Positions 22,833 through 36,090 of a stretch of 64,000 bases of DNA are shown here, piece after piece. Position 1 is the stretch's first letter, and each line of letters opens with the position of its first letter. Under the pieces are notes generated by a model, which had not been told where the DNA came from, did not search any database, and saw nothing but the letters and a program-made list of their open reading frames with translations. The position numbers and the translations under genes are program-made. Source of the DNA: Siphonodentalium dalli (Eukaryota; Mollusca; Scaphopoda; Gadilida; Siphonodentaliidae); NCBI GenBank assembly GCA_032622095.1, contig CP136061.1, positions 215,976,373-216,040,372 on the forward strand, in the 5' to 3' direction.

Positions 22833-22991
22833 ATAAATTCCAATAATTTGTGTTATGTACATTTGTCTATAATAGTACATGTACATAACAGTATACTCTA
22901 TAATTCAACAGCAAAACTATCATTTATGATTCCGATCATAGTAATTTAATATCGCCAAGGGATGGGTTAACATCTGCCGATCATGATCGGC

Positions 22992-24184
22992 CTCTCGTTT
23001 CATATAGCATTTCTCATTCTAAACATGCTATTTTGAATACCAGAATCTAATTAAAGACACGGTTGGCCTTGGCGGTGGGTATCCTGTGAAAATATCTCCA
23101 CCAGTCAAAAACCGCCACAAACAGAAAGAACATCAAAATATAGATAGACTTTGTCCGTATACAAATAAGAAATAATGCATAAACAGTATGTTATGGTCAT
23201 TTGTTGGACCATTGTTATGTAAACAAAAGCATAAAAAGTTACTTTTCTGGTGTTTGTTTATATTATGATGGTAAACATAAAGAGCGTTCTTTGTTGGTGA
23301 ATACATTATATGGAACTAATAAAGAGCGTTTATGTCATTTGTGTGTGATTAGCCAGTAGCATTGTGCTGTCTTCTGTAACACAATCAGGCTCTTGCTTAG
23401 GTAAAATATAGTAGGTCTTTTATAATAACATGCTGTTTACGCGATGGTCATGGTATATATGAACGGAACTGTATGCGTTTTATTGTTTTTCTGTTTACGG
23501 TGTTTGGAACAAATATGAATATTTTCGACAATTAAGGCCGCACGTGCCTTTAAAGGCAAAACAGGCAATAAGATTATCTGGGAACCCTAAAATGACTCGG
23601 AAATCTGTGTAATTGCTTATCTATAAAGTTAAGTAGGAACTAATTTACTTATTATTACTTACATGCATGATTTCACAGAGTCATATTGATTTTTAAAACA
23701 ATAGTGGGAACACTATGTGTGGCTTTAATACAAAAGAGACACACAGTTGGAGATGGGTTCATTGCACAAAATAACATTATTAAATGTAACATACAATATA
23801 CTCACCGCTACCATATAGGACCGGCAACAAGGATAAAATGTTTAGTTATTATGCTACGGACTGTTTCTAAACATAAAAATAATTTCACATTAAAATTTCA
23901 AATTTGTAGTTTCAACCCTTGATTTTTTAAATTTTGAGTTGAAATTTTCCGAATATGCTGAGATGTGAGTGGGGAAACCATTAGTGGCAAAATGGCTGCT
24001 ATGTCTGCTATGTTATCAAAACATGCTTATATAAACTAAAGAACACGCCGCTTAATTATAATCCAACGGCCTGATCTGAATCCACAACTCTGATGTAAGC
24101 GCGCTGGAACTACTTTAACTGGGTGCTAAATACAAATTTTGTTGATGTTTACAAAAACTTGTCACAAATATGTCACTCAAAATG
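22992..24184. other. no feature recognised
   Basis: Contains AAAGAGCGTT twice (23279 and 23321) and a short open frame at 23686-23922 without recognisable motifs. Confidence 0.55.
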
Positions 24185-24623
24185 TTAAAGGTACTCAATC
24201 CGATCAGAGGGTCCCCATATCATCAAGATTCAACAACAACAACATTTCTTCAAAATACGCTTTAGTTATCAGAATCGATTACTTGCAACATAATAATGCT
24301 AACCATGCACTGTCAACTATGGTATCAAATTTCCCAAAACGTGTTATTTATCAACATTTTGTTCAACTAAATATGGCTGTATTATCACTTGAGTATCCAC
24401 TTGTTTTTAGAGTTATCCATCTCATCCGCAGTTTTGAACGAGAACATCCTTTTGACGGCGTGTTTCTGGGCCACAAACAATTGAAATAACAAACTTCAAA
24501 AATCGATATCTGATCACTCTGAGCTTTGATGGGTAGGTTCCTCGACTCGAATCAAATATTTTTTACCCCCGAAGCCAAAGAAATAGTAGTTTAGGGGTGT
24601 TTAATCGGATTGAGTACCTTTAA
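24185..24623. mobile_element. TTAA MITE, AGGTACTCAATCCGATC family
   Basis: TTAA at both ends, inverted termini AGGTACTCAATCCGATCAG and its inverse ending GAGTACCT. The right half holds AAAATCGATATCTGATCACT, GAGCTTTGATGGG and AATCAAATATTTTTTACCC, the family landmarks. Confidence 0.85.
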
Positions 24624-25405
24624 ATTGAAGTAGAATTAACCTTTATTGATGAATGGTGTTCACAAACTATTCAAGAAGAGATGTTGGTTGTAATTAATGG
24701 CAAGTTGCTGAGATTATTTTATATATGACCCAAAATCCAAGTGGAGTTGACAGGAAATAGGCATGTTGTGATTTTGTGTGATACTTTTTATACACCTCGA
24801 TAAAGTGCTCACCAAAATGTGTTAAAACCTTTGCATTAATGTCATCCCAACCAATGCACTCATAGTTGATGCAATAAAATACTCAAAAGGCTTGAATTAA
24901 CATGTCACCATCAGCAAAAATTTATGTTTAGCACCCAGATCAGAGTTGTGGGTGCAAATCGGGCTGTTTGATTACGCAGTGTGAAGAACGAACCATTCCA
25001 ATGTAAACTTTGGTGTTAGAAGTGAATGGATTCTCCCATTCATTTATAAAAAATATGGTCTAATCTTGATTTATAGGGTTTTTCATATCATATAATGAGA
25101 CAGAGATGCCACTTTGAATTCATTTGTAGTGATGCTAAGCTGATAGGTTCAATACACAAATAACAAATCAAGTAACTACACATCAGTGAGCATTCAGATA
25201 TAAGTTGGGTAAAGTGAATCTATGAAGTGAATATTTTGACAATGAACCCATCAGTGACACTGAGGTCTTGATAATTAATGCTTGCTTACTAATCAATCAA
25301 ATTAATAAGTCAAGTTTATTACCATTACATATGTGAATTGTCATATTCACCAATTGCATGCTTGAGAATTCATTTTGCTGTATATACCAATGACATGATT
25401 TTGGA
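24624..25405. other. no feature recognised
   Basis: A GTGAATGGATTCTCCCATTC piece near 25021 belongs to the dispersed repeat at 12939. Confidence 0.55.
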
Positions 25406-25546
25406 GGGCGTTATGGTTTATTAACGGCCCGACAGGAATGACTAACAGCCTGATAACCTATTGACACGCAGTCAAGGGCTGCTGATAAATGTAGGCCTGT
25501 GGGCTGTTAATCATTCCTGGAGGGCCATTAATAAACCGTGACGCCC
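25406..25546. repeat. ~44-bp inverted repeat hairpin
   Basis: GGGCGTTATGGTTTATTAAC pairs with GTTAATGGTTT-like inverse ending AAACCGTGACGCCC; also CAGGAATGACTAACAGCC with GGCTGTTAATCATTCCTG. Confidence 0.7.
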
Positions 25547-26880
25547 AACAAAATTATGTTATTACTATTATTACCACTCAGTCATCGCATGATCACGAGA
25601 TTGGTGACTTAATCGGAAGCTGATGCTAACGAAAAAAGGTTCATTAACGCCCTTTGCTCACTTCTGGTCATCTTCACCTCAAAAGTATGGAAACTTTAAT
25701 ACCATGAAGGTAAATTCCACTAGAGAATGCCCTCTAAAATGGTAATAACAGGTGTTAATGATCTGTGTCTAACAATTAGTACAAAATAAAATCACTTAGG
25801 TTTTCACATAGCCACGTTGCAATCAAGAATCGCAAAGAAAGCATTACGAGAAATAGTACATTGCCTTTATTGAGCATCACATACGACGTGTTTATATATA
25901 CACAAAAGTTTCTACCCTTTGCATCTATGGAAAGTGATGGAAATGGATCAATCCTAGGCTGCTCAAGTGAACATTGTCATCATTTCAAATTCACTTCTGA
26001 TTGAAAAGATTGAGCATCGCCCTGCATGCTTAACACATTTCAAACAAAACACGAGAAGATGTGCCTGGTGGCATTTGCATTTAAAAATACCTGAATAATT
26101 CTAAAATATATACCTTATATTACCGATTATATCCATGTATATTCAGCAACAAAAGACAGCTTTACATAAAAAGGAACCTGATCAAATCTCACACTAACAA
26201 GATAGGCCTAATTGTAATTTGGAAATGAATATTTAAGCTGCTAAGCCAATGTCTGTCATATGCCAATACGACATGTTAAATTTCCCACAGAACTTACCGT
26301 GATATTTGGGAATTATCATTCATGTCAATGATGGTCGTGATAATCTGGGATTTGTTATTAAAGCATGAAGGAAAGCTGAGTTTGTACATACATTGCCGAT
26401 CGTAGTTACTTGTAATCTGATTGTGACTGGCAAATCGATGTTGCGCACAAGGCACCTAATAAATAGATCTGCACCGAGTGTGAATGTGGTGAACGTTAGC
26501 ACACAAATATTTGTTGTGACGCAATGTTACGAGAGCTGGCAGAAATAAAAATTGTAACAATAATTTACTCTACACCGAACGAATCAATCGATTAGAATCA
26601 TATGTTGATCAGTTATATAGGGTTTACCTTCAAAATATTCATGCAAACCAAATTGACGGTAACTATGATGGTATTGAAATTCTTACAGATTATAATCGGT
26701 ATATCATAATACCACCCAGCACTAACTAGATGATGGAAATCAATGACAATAAACTTGATGACTTTTATATTATTGGCATCGACAACACAGAAAACAAAAC
26801 GCTTGCAATGTTTTTGTCATGGCCTTTATAAAAGCATGCTGACATTTAGATGCTGAATTCAATTGTTTGAAACTTGAAAC
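25547..26880. other. no feature recognised
   Basis: AT-rich, apparently unique; no exon-like frame. Confidence 0.6.
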
Positions 26881-27972
26881 TTAACTCTTTCACTGCCGAT
26901 CGCGACTGCAGTCGAATTACCCATACACTGCCGATAGTGACTTGAGTCGAAATCGGGTACATGCTGCCAGCAGGACGGGTACATGTGGTGTAAATATGGC
27001 CGTCCAGTGAATATGACGCATATGTGTTCCAGTGATGGGCACATACATGACATTTTTATAAGTTCCAGACTATATAACACCAGGAAATGTGTGAGATAGT
27101 GCAGGTAAGAGGCAGTCTCTGTATGTAGGACTATATAACGCGAACCGTTATATAAGGGAACTTGGTGATGTCATGGTCACGTGGTCTTTTCATAGGTGAC
27201 ATGTTTATATCTCTAGCTATCACATTTTTACCAATAATATAAAATGGTAACTCAAATACAGCAACGTACCCAATATGATATGTTCATCAAAGTCTTATAA
27301 CATAATGAAGTCGGAAAATACCCAAAATATACGGCCATACTGGTGTTATATGTAGATCCAAGATGGCCACCAAGGTCATGTGACCAATTTGAGGTGGCCA
27401 ATGTGGCTCCAAAATATAAATATGTCTATATGATCCAACAACATAAGTCAGACATTTACGATATATTGAAATGTTAATGCATTACCCGCAGCTATACATG
27501 TATGTACATGGTATATGTGACCACACACGTATACGTTCATGGTAATCACCATGGTCACGTGACCTATTCAAATATGGGTATATATAGCACATTTTGTATG
27601 GGTATGGGTCCCACCCTGAAAGATGACAACTAACGTGAGAAATAAATGTTGAGAATGGCCAATTTCTGGCAATTTTCTGCTTCGATAGCACCCATATATA
27701 CCCATATACACATAAAAAGGCACCAAACACGGCCATTTAGTGTGTAAACCAAGATGGTCGCCAATGTCACATGACCTATATGGTGGTGGCGTGAGTGGCT
27801 ATGAACTTGCGATGCCTATGTCTAGTCACATATGAAGTTTCAACACATTATTCCAAGCGATACTTGAGTTACACTATGTTACTTATATACAGCCATAATG
27901 CTTGTATACATGTATTGTATACATGGCAGTGGGGAATCCGTCTGTGGTGCTGAGTGGCAGTGAAAGAGTTAA
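26881..27972. mobile_element. 1.09 kb TTAA element, CTCTTTCACTGCC ends
   Basis: Exact ends TTAACTCTTTCACTGCC and GGCAGTGAAAGAGTTAA. TTAA target and CYCTTT start resemble piggyBac-type termini. A short CACTGCCGAT motif repeats near the left end. The interior has related blocks (ATATGGTGGTGG, AAGATGG, CATGTGACC) but no transposase-like frame, so it is non-autonomous. Confidence 0.75.
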
Positions 27973-28189
27973 AATTATATTAAATTGAGATTGCTCATAC
28001 TATCAGTGCCTTACAATATGAGTCACATTTTCAGTGAAATTGCATTTTGGGTTTTTCGTATTCATATCTATATCCATACGTTCATCAAAGTTAAGCAATT
28101 TTACACTAGCAATCCATGTGAGCTGCACATGAGATAAAATAAAAGGTCAGCCGACCAATTGGCAAGTCGATGCCGCTTTGTTAAAGAAA

Positions 28190-28720
28190 TTAAAAAAATG
28201 TTTTTTAAATGTTCTAAGTCGAAAAGGGTTAACAACTCCGTAAAAAAAATAATTTTTCAGTCATCTATATACATGTTGCACATCTCCAATATGTGGGTAA
28301 CAATACTGTGAAGTTTCAAATATATACGATCAAAACTGTAGGAGGAGTTGATTACACCATGAAGGTATACCCTCATACAGAAAATTATAAAAAATGTTGA
28401 AATTTTCTAAGTTGAAAAGGGTTAATAGCTCCGTAAAAAAAAAAAATTCGTCATCTATATACATGTTGCACATCTTCAATATATGGGTAACAATATTCTT
28501 AAGTTCCAAATCTCTAGGATGAAAACTGTAGGAGGAGTTGATTACACCATGAAGGTACCCTCATACTGAAAAGGGTTAATAACTCCATAAAAAAAAAAAA
28601 CATTCTGTCATCTATATACATGTTGCACATCTTCAATATATGGGCAACAATATTCTGAAGTTTCAAATCTCTGGGATGAAATCTGTAGAAGGAGATGATT
28701 ACACCATGAAGGTACTCAAA
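28190..28720. repeat. three tandem units of ~157-190 bp
   Basis: TCATCTATATACATGTTGCA occurs at 28261, 28451 and 28608, followed each time by ACATCT, ATATGTGGGTAACAATA or similar, and GATTACACCATGAAGG. AAAAGGGTTAATA precedes the second and third. Confidence 0.85.
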
Positions 28721-29224
28721 AGTGTGACCGACGGAGCCTGTTTCTATAGTCCCACTTTTCATCAAAAAAAGTCGGGGGACAAAAATGTGACCAAACTCGG
28801 AATTGATGCATGCTATTTCCCACTGAAATCTGTTAGCATGCCGAGGCCAGTGATATCATTTCCATGATGCTACTGTGGCCCAGCTATACAATGACTAAAC
28901 AAGCAGATTTGCTGTTCTATTGAGTAATCACACAATCGGTCTACATGGTTCTCCTGAGCGGGGTGCGAAAGGCACCTTATTTAATTTTATATATTTCTAT
29001 CAGCACTTTTAATACCAAAAAGAATTGATCATCCACACAATCCCTTAAATTTCGCTCATCCTCGATTATTTTTGTATTAAATTTCTCCAATACATCTGAA
29101 ATGAGCATATGGAAAGATATTCTCACTGGGCACACATCTGTCAAAAGCTTATTATCACATCACCGGATTTTAGTTTTGACATACTTGCATGTATCAATAA
29201 GAACCCTGAATCTAGTGTTCAAGA
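28721..29224. other. no feature recognised
   Basis: Nothing beyond short open frames. Confidence 0.55.
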
Positions 29225-29615
29225 ATAACCCTTCCATGACCGGAGATTCCTGAAATTTTGCGAAAAACCCTGTGCCATTGTATTCTCTTATATATACAAG
29301 TCTCCCATAAGGAGCCTCACATATATAAGAGAATACATTGGCCTAACCATATTTACCTTGACCTATTAAGCTAGTGCATTCGCTTATACATGCGAGGCTC
29401 CCTATATATGGAAATGCACTGGTACATGATCTTTAATGCTGCACCAGCGCAACTCACGTCATAGGGAGCCTCACTTATATAAGAAAATGCACTGGCTTAC
29501 AAGGGCAAGGAAAATATTGTTAGGCCAATTTATTCTCTTATATTTGCGAGACTCCCTATGGCATATATAAGAGAAATAAAAAAAATTCATGAAGCTCCAG
29601 CCATGGAAGTGTTAA
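29225..29615. mobile_element. CCCTTTCATGAC MITE, rearranged
   Basis: Left AACCCTTCCATGACCGGAG, right CTCCAGCCATGGAAGTGTTAA. It holds four half or full hairpin modules instead of two and an internal GCTGCACCAGCGCA terminus, as if two copies had recombined. Confidence 0.75.
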
Positions 29616-29619
29616 TGGA

Positions 29620-29735
29620 CTGAAATTTGGTATCTGACTTTACTAACCCAAAATACAGTTCAAGTTCGAATTTGGGTTCCGCCTGCTAATTTTCACCAGC
29701 GTTATGGCCCTTTGTTGGAATTACCCAGGGCGTAT
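29620..29735. repeat. single tandem-core unit (gagttatggccctt class)
   Basis: ACTGAAATTTGGTATCTGAC, CAGTTCAAGTTCGAATTTGG and CAGCGTTATGGCCCTTTG match the units at 43888-44750. Confidence 0.65.
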
Positions 29736-30576
29736 TTTTCCACCCCTAGCGATGCTATTGTTTATTCAAAAGAACATAATGTATCACAGGTTTTGAGAAG
29801 GAAATATTGTCACACAATTACTCATCAATGAAAGTGAAAAACAGAATTGACAAGCTTTTGTCAGCCAGGTACCCATTTGAGGGTACAATTTTCTGAGAAC
29901 CTGGGTACCCAAGTAACCCAGGGATGTGACTTAGAACTTCCAACTTTGGAATTTTCCAAATTGTATCTCTAGCTATCAAACTGTAAGCAGTTTCCAACTT
30001 TACACTTTCATGATTGGTCATTTTAGACTTTATATATTATAAAGGGAATATCCTACCATTTATAAAACTATATAATGTCGAAGAATCTGTCACATCTGCT
30101 ATGTTTTAATGAAGTTGATGCACGACACTTTTATCTGATTCGTCATGAATTTTTAATACGTAATGCTACATTCTTTACCACGATGTCGCAAAATCAGAAC
30201 AAAAAAACAATGTTTAATCTGATGAAGTGTCAACATTCGCTCCATAAATGAGCAAAGATGTTTTCATTGGTTCCCATGTTGTTGCCCGGTTAGCCAGTTG
30301 TCTATTGCCAGTCAACCACTGAAAACATGTAAATTTTTCGGTAGGGTACCCTATGAAACACAGCAAAAATCGATATTTTGTCACCTGTTTCGGCTCGGCG
30401 CCCTCTGAGCTCGTAAACTAGAGTAATTTTCCCATAAGAAAATGATGGTCGCACAAATTTAACTGATGTGCGACACCTACCCCCAGCTCCGCCTGGATTA
30501 ATAGTCTAAACTTTTGAATCAAAGTATGAAAATATTCAACTTTTGATCTAAAATAAAAAAATTCACACTACATACT
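29736..30576. other. no feature recognised
   Basis: Contains a small GGTACCCA/TGGGTACC inverted set near 29868-29910. No gene. Confidence 0.55.
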
Positions 30577-31022
30577 GTCAAGCCTGAGTTTAGTGTGCCT
30601 GTCATTTGCAGAATGAGGTCCCCAGTGGGTGAATTTAGTGAAGCTATCCTAAATTCACCCTCTGGGAACCTCATTATGCATGGCCTCATCTAATATGGGA
30701 GACATAGACTCAGATTGAAGTTCCCAAATGGTGAATATTGTGATGTACACCCATTAGGAACTTCGATTATGCAATGTGTTCGTCTGCCAATTTGGGGATA
30801 TAGAGAAACTAAACTAAAAAAAAAGCAGAATCTATGTGAAGAAGTTTCTATAGAAATTTAATAATAAAGAAACTTTCGAGACAAGATGAGGGCCTAAGCA
30901 GAATGAGGTCCCCAGAGGATGAATTTAGTGAGGCTATCCCGCATAGTGGGCTAGCATCACTAAATTCACCCTCTGGGGACCTCATCTACAAATGACAGGC
31001 ACATTAAACTCAGGCTTACATA
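30577..31022. mobile_element. double-hairpin gaggtccc element, copy 3
   Basis: Longer inverted ends: GAGTTTAGTGTGCCTGTCAT and ATGACAGGCACATTAAACTC. The left hairpin is shortened, the right complete. A different centre with GTTTCTATAGAAATTTAATA. Confidence 0.8.
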
Positions 31023-32513
31023 CTGTTTGGAATATCAATCTATCATAAAAACTTATTTCTGGTCTGAAATATCAGGCATGAAATATCGAATAGTTGACAA
31101 TTTTCACCCAACTCTCTCCCTGTATCACTACGTCTCTGATTTCACCATTCTCCATATTTGAGGACTGTAGTAAATCACTTTAAATTTCAATTGGGTCATT
31201 GATTACATATATAGTATTTTGTTTTACTATTGTTGAGACTATTTGAAAGTACATTGTAGCAATTTATGTGTACACTAAATCTGCACGCATATTTTTGCTG
31301 TGTTAAACAGTGATAGAAATCTCTATTCACTTTTAATAACTCACTTTAATTTGGTGAATCCTGATTTGAATTATATGAAAGCCCCATCAAAAATAGCGTT
31401 GCTGATAAGTTCCTTAATATCTCGATAAATATAGTTGTAAGATGAAAATGCTGATCTAAAATTATCCAAAATGTGGAATTAGCACATAGAAAATAAAAAT
31501 ATTCATTCATTTGTGACATTTTAAATGTGAATGATATCAGATCTAATCCATAGATTGAGCCTTGTTTTCTAAGATTTGACACTATTTTTTAACTATAATT
31601 GCAGGAGATTGAGACGAAATGTGGGGCAACAGAAACAACAAGATCTTTAGTACTGGTAACAATCTCAGTTGTTATAAGTTCAACATTGCCAGGACTGTCC
31701 AGTTTCCTCCTCAATTCGTGATAGTTAATATGGTGAATTCATTGGCTGAAACAAGTGGCTTATTGAAGGTTCACTCAGTGATGCGAACATAAGCCTTGCT
31801 AGTATTATCCAGGTCGGACGAGAGGCTGGTGGAAGGCGGAGCTAGTCGAAGACTCGGCTAAAGGTGTCAAGTCTATTTACACTGAAGGGTATTATTGTTT
31901 GTGGTGCGAAGTAAACTTATCACATCTCATTGGGTATATTAGAAGTCGCAATTTTGTATAATTACGAACGGTAGACCACCAAGAGTGATCCATGAACATG
32001 TTCGTGGGTTAGGATTTATACTCCACTGTTTTCGTTGACTCCACTGTTTTCATTTTCGAAAATCTAAACTTGCCTGCATGATGTCACAATGTTCCTGGGT
32101 CTCTTCTCGTTGTTTGACTGATCAAGCACCTGCTCTCGGCGTTCAATCCTGGTAGCCTGCTGTTCCCGAACAATCAAGATTGCAGTTTCGAATACACCCC
32201 TATCATACAGGGCAATGAACAGGACTGGGACATCTTGAATTCAACTATTATAGTTTATTATAGACACAGGTCTGCACATCCTGAATCATTATTCAATATG
32301 GATGTTGCGATAAAAAAGGCATAAGGCCATGCAAAGTATATTTCCCGTTTCTCAGGCCCGCGCACTTGGCCAGGCAACCCCGCGTATGCAACCTTCTTAT
32401 TTGATTTTTCGTAAAAAATTGCAATCGGTACAAATTAATTATGGCACATTATTATACAACTCTGAACTGAGACTCATTTCCAGATTAAAATTTATGACTC
32501 GTTATTGTAATTG
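31023..32513. other. no feature recognised
   Basis: Mostly unique. 32210-32285 carries TTGAATTCAACTATTATAGT and CTGCACATCCTGAAT, related to the ends of the 38677 element. Confidence 0.55.
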
Positions 32514-32936
32514 TTAAAGGTAATCAATACGATCAGACAGTCTCCATATCATCAAGATACAACAAAAAAAATTCTTCAAAATATGCTTTATATAGTTATC
32601 AGAATCGATTAATTGCAACACAATAATGCTAACCACTGTCAACTATGGTATCAAATTTCTCAAAATGTGTTATTTATCAACATTTTGTTCAACAAAATAT
32701 CGCAGTATTATCACTTGAGTATCACAAAATTTGGGCGTATTACCACTTGATTTTAGAGTTATCCATCTTCATCCGCAATTTTGTCTGAGACAGTCCGTTT
32801 GATGACATTTTTCTGAGCCACAAATTATCTGAGCTTTGACGGGTGGGTTCCTCGACTCGAATCAAATATTTTTTAGTTTACCCGAATCCGAAGAAATGGT
32901 AATTTAGGAGCATTAATTCGGATAATGCATCTTTAA
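32514..32936. mobile_element. TTAA MITE, AGGTACTCAATCCGATC family, diverged
   Basis: TTAA-flanked, left end AGGTAATCAATACGATCAG, right end ATTCGGATAATGCATCT. Interior as in the 24185 copy (TATCATCAAGAT, AGTTATCAGAATCGATTA). Confidence 0.8.
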
Positions 32937-33097
32937 ATATTTTATGTATTGCATCTGCAAACTCAATAAAAATGTGTCACTGGTACTTTATTTGGTGATT
33001 TTTGAAGAAATAAATCGCATGGAATCTGATCAAATGATTTTTATGGACATATGTTTGGGAAATAATGGCCACTGGCAACTGAAATTAAACCCAGCTA

Positions 33098-33310
33098 CAG
33101 TAATGCCCCAAATAATCAGACTCCTTAACCACAGCAGAATTATGAGCAACTATTCAGGATTTAGTCGGAAATATTGCTTGTTGCCATTCATCGGAAAGCT
33201 CTCACTGAGAGCTTTCCAATGAATGGCAACAACCATATTTCCGACTAAATCCTGAAAAATTACCCATAATTCTGCTGTGGTTAAGGAGTCAATGACTTAG
33301 GGCATTACTG
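33098..33310. mobile_element. palindromic TA-type MITE, copy 5
   Basis: 213 bp, full inverted arms around CTCTCACTGAGAG; flanked by AGCTA and TAGCT. Confidence 0.9.
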
Positions 33311-33494
33311 TAGCTCTATCAACTAACTGCTAGCAAATGTGAACTGCTTCATTTGTGTGTGCCCCAGAAATAAAAAATAAATTGCGCACACATGGTTTAC
33401 TTTTATTTTTTGGCTTGAGAAATGGGTTTGTCGACTGTGCATGGCCTAATCTAAAACTAAATATTACGAAAATAATTTAATTTTGATTCACCAT

Positions 33495-33650
33495 AAATCA
33501 GTAAATATTGGTACTCTTTGTGATCTACACCCAAATTACAAGGTGAAATGTTTGTACAGGCACAAAATTCACAAGTTTCCAAGTCGAACATGGGCTGTAA
33601 CTCTGGTAAGTATATATGAACAAAACCAGTAGTACATTGTATATGGCTAT
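33495..33650. repeat. single tandem-core unit, inverse orientation
   Basis: AAGTCGAACATGGGCTGTAA CTCTGG is the reverse of the GAGTTACAGCCC...TTCGACTT block. It also resembles 920-1060. Confidence 0.5.
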
Positions 33651-35208
33651 CCTTTCCCCTATGCTGGGCTATGACCATACCAAAAAACAATGAAATGTGA
33701 TAATTAATACCGAGTTACTAGCTGATATGTTCCTACTGAAAGACGGAGCCATTGACTTTTTGCCCCAAACCTCCTTCGGGGATCAGAGAAATAATTTTAA
33801 TAGATGAACTTTAATAGAATGTGCCAGACCTGAATGTTGTCGCCTGATGAATCAATATCATCAAAACATCACTCCGACTCACTTCATGATTTAAAATCTA
33901 CTTTCTTCACAAACATGAGTGTGTACATTCAGGAGATCATCTGCATCATGTTGAGTTAGGCATTTGATTATTTGAGTATGAGAACAGCTGATAAGCTTGG
34001 GGCATGATTAAAAGCTTGTTTCATGCTCAAAGACAAGAACGTCTTTAAAAAATGTCTTTTTTCAATTGTAATTCATTTTAGCAATTAACACGGAGATGGC
34101 TCATTTGAACCTCCATTTTTTTTCTACATAATTTGGAGCGACGGATACGATAGGTCGATCACTAAACGAACTATTGATAACCGGCTTCATATGCTCTGAC
34201 AAACACTTGCAAAAGTCACAGCCATTTTTCAGCTATTTTCAACTTTTCGCCAGAAGTCAGACAAACACTCTTTATTGCTACCATATCAGGAATAAACTAC
34301 CACGGAACGCTCTTTTCTGTTCCATGTCGTGCAAATGGCTGTTTTGTGTTTGGGACCCAAACATCGTATTCACAGTAGTATTTTTCATTACTTCAATGCA
34401 TCTTTTTGGGTTACATAATGCTCGCAGAAATGTAGTTCAGATATTTATCCACCTATTTCAACACTGAGAAAAATTCAAAGGCGAATAATATTATGTGTAT
34501 TTTGGAGCGCAAACCGCCATGTGGCTTTAACTAGACAAAAAAATAAAAAAAATAACAGTATTTTCTCAGCTTTTTCAAATAATCAAGAAAATTTTCAGAG
34601 TTCCATCTGTCTTATACTACGTCTGATTTCATTTCACTTCTTTGAATATGCGCTGACAATTCTATAATTAGATATTTGTGGAAAAAATGCTTCAAAGGGA
34701 CTCCAGTGGGTTCATGCGAAATAACATAAATTGTCATTAAATGAAAAATAGATTGGATTTTGTTCTTATTTTCATTTTTAAAAACTTTACAATAATGAGA
34801 TTTCGCATATCATCGAATATCAAAACAATTGTTATGTAAACATTACTGTTACAGTGGAATTACTGATACAAAGTCCAATTAGTCCAATAATATACCAAAG
34901 TTTAATCAAAACTTGACGGTATAAACATTGGTCAAAGCATTGAAAAATATTCTGAAAATCATATTCAGACTAAAATATTTGAACTTATACTACACGATTA
35001 GCAATGTTTGTTGACAAATCACTGTTACAGTTTTGTTTACATAACAATGGTATCAACACATGAATTTTTTTTATCGAAGAAATATTAATAATGAAAATAA
35101 GAACATATATTATTTCTCAATGTTCTTCTTAGCGGTGATTTTTTTACAGACTTTTATAATTTTTGCACATTTACTCACTGAGAGTGCCTTCGGCCCCTTT
35201 AACCCTTT
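33651..35208. other. no feature recognised
   Basis: AT-rich; the open frame at 34174-34467 (97 codons) has no recognisable motif. Confidence 0.55.
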
Positions 35209-35598
35209 ACCCAACAAACCGGCCAAAACCGGCCAAATAAAGCTTCAACAGCCTAAAATATCTTCGGTCTGTCTCAATAGAACCATACAAATATGGATAT
35301 CATTGGAACCGGCTCCTTGACCACATTGTGATAGTTACAGTTATGCCCTGTGCCAATGCATTCTCTTATATATACGAGTCGACCATAGGTCGCCTCGCAT
35401 ATATAAGAGAATGCATTGGCCTAAAAAAAATCTTTTTTTAACACTTTTTACCATTTTTTCTTACATTCTTTAACAATTTTATAATATTTAATGTGTTAAG
35501 CCAATGCATTCTCTTATATATGCGAGGCGACCTATGGTCGACTCGCATATATAAGAGAATGCATTGGCACAGGGTCGTTCTGTTGGGTAAAGGGTTAA
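35209..35598. mobile_element. TTAA MITE, CCCTTTACCCAACA ends, with two hairpins
   Basis: TTAA + CCCTTTACCCAACA at the left and TGTTGGGTAAAGGG + TTAA at the right. It contains two ~70-nt near-perfect hairpins (GCCAATGCATTCTCTTATAT stem with GACCATAGGTC cap) facing each other, near 35352-35422 and 35503-35570. The left 225 bp match the copy at 10347 at all but one position I can see, so the family moved recently. Confidence 0.9.
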
Positions 35599-35919
35599 AG
35601 CGACAATTTGTTCTGTCATGACAATGATTTCTGTTAGAATCAGCAAAGAGATTGCTTTTCATTCCATAATTTATATTGCTAATGACCTTATCAGGACTTA
35701 TTAACATCCTATAGGAATGCGCCCAACCCATACTTTGATCACAGTGATGTATATTGTCATTGATTCTAGAACTAAATTTATTGGCACTCGACCAATCAGA
35801 ATTTGTGTTTTAGGAATAAATTCTCCTTTGAATTACAATGTTTTTATGCCGATAGATCTATTGTTTCTGATGCCAAGAATGACATTAATTTGTATTGCTC
35901 AAGTTTATCCTTTTCTTTA

Positions 35920-36090
35920 CTAAATGAACTCTTCCATCAGATTTTAACAGTATACGTTGGAATAATCTATAATTCATCTGGAGAGGTGTTCAGGAAATAA
36001 TAGCTGACGACTAACAGACGAATAACTAATATAAATGCAGAAGGAATTCCTATTCATTGGTGGAAATATTCAGATACTAAGTTCAACAAA
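35920..36090. repeat. dispersed repeat, second copy of 12939-13208
   Basis: TTACTAAATGAACTCTTCCA, TATACGTTGGAATAATCTAT, GAGGTGTTCAGGA and ATTCCTATTCATTGGTGG. Only a third of the longer element can be aligned by eye. Confidence 0.5.

Larger units (their letters stand above)
21820..22991. mobile_element. Helentron/pearl-like element, copy A
   Basis: Left palindrome TATGTTTACCCATACC / GGTAAACATA (21820-21852), then a (GTCT)n run, tandem-core blocks (AGATCGAGTTCGAATATGGG, AAGAGTTATGGCCCTTTTTC) and a right end ATCGCCAAGGGATGGGTTAA followed by the perfect palindrome GCCGATCATGATCGGC (22976-22991). The same two ends bound 59673-61877. No Rep/helicase frame. Confidence 0.6.

Noticed and set aside
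24139-24489. 116-codon plus-strand frame
   Set aside because: Mostly inside the TTAA MITE at 24185-24623; other copies of the element do not keep the frame.
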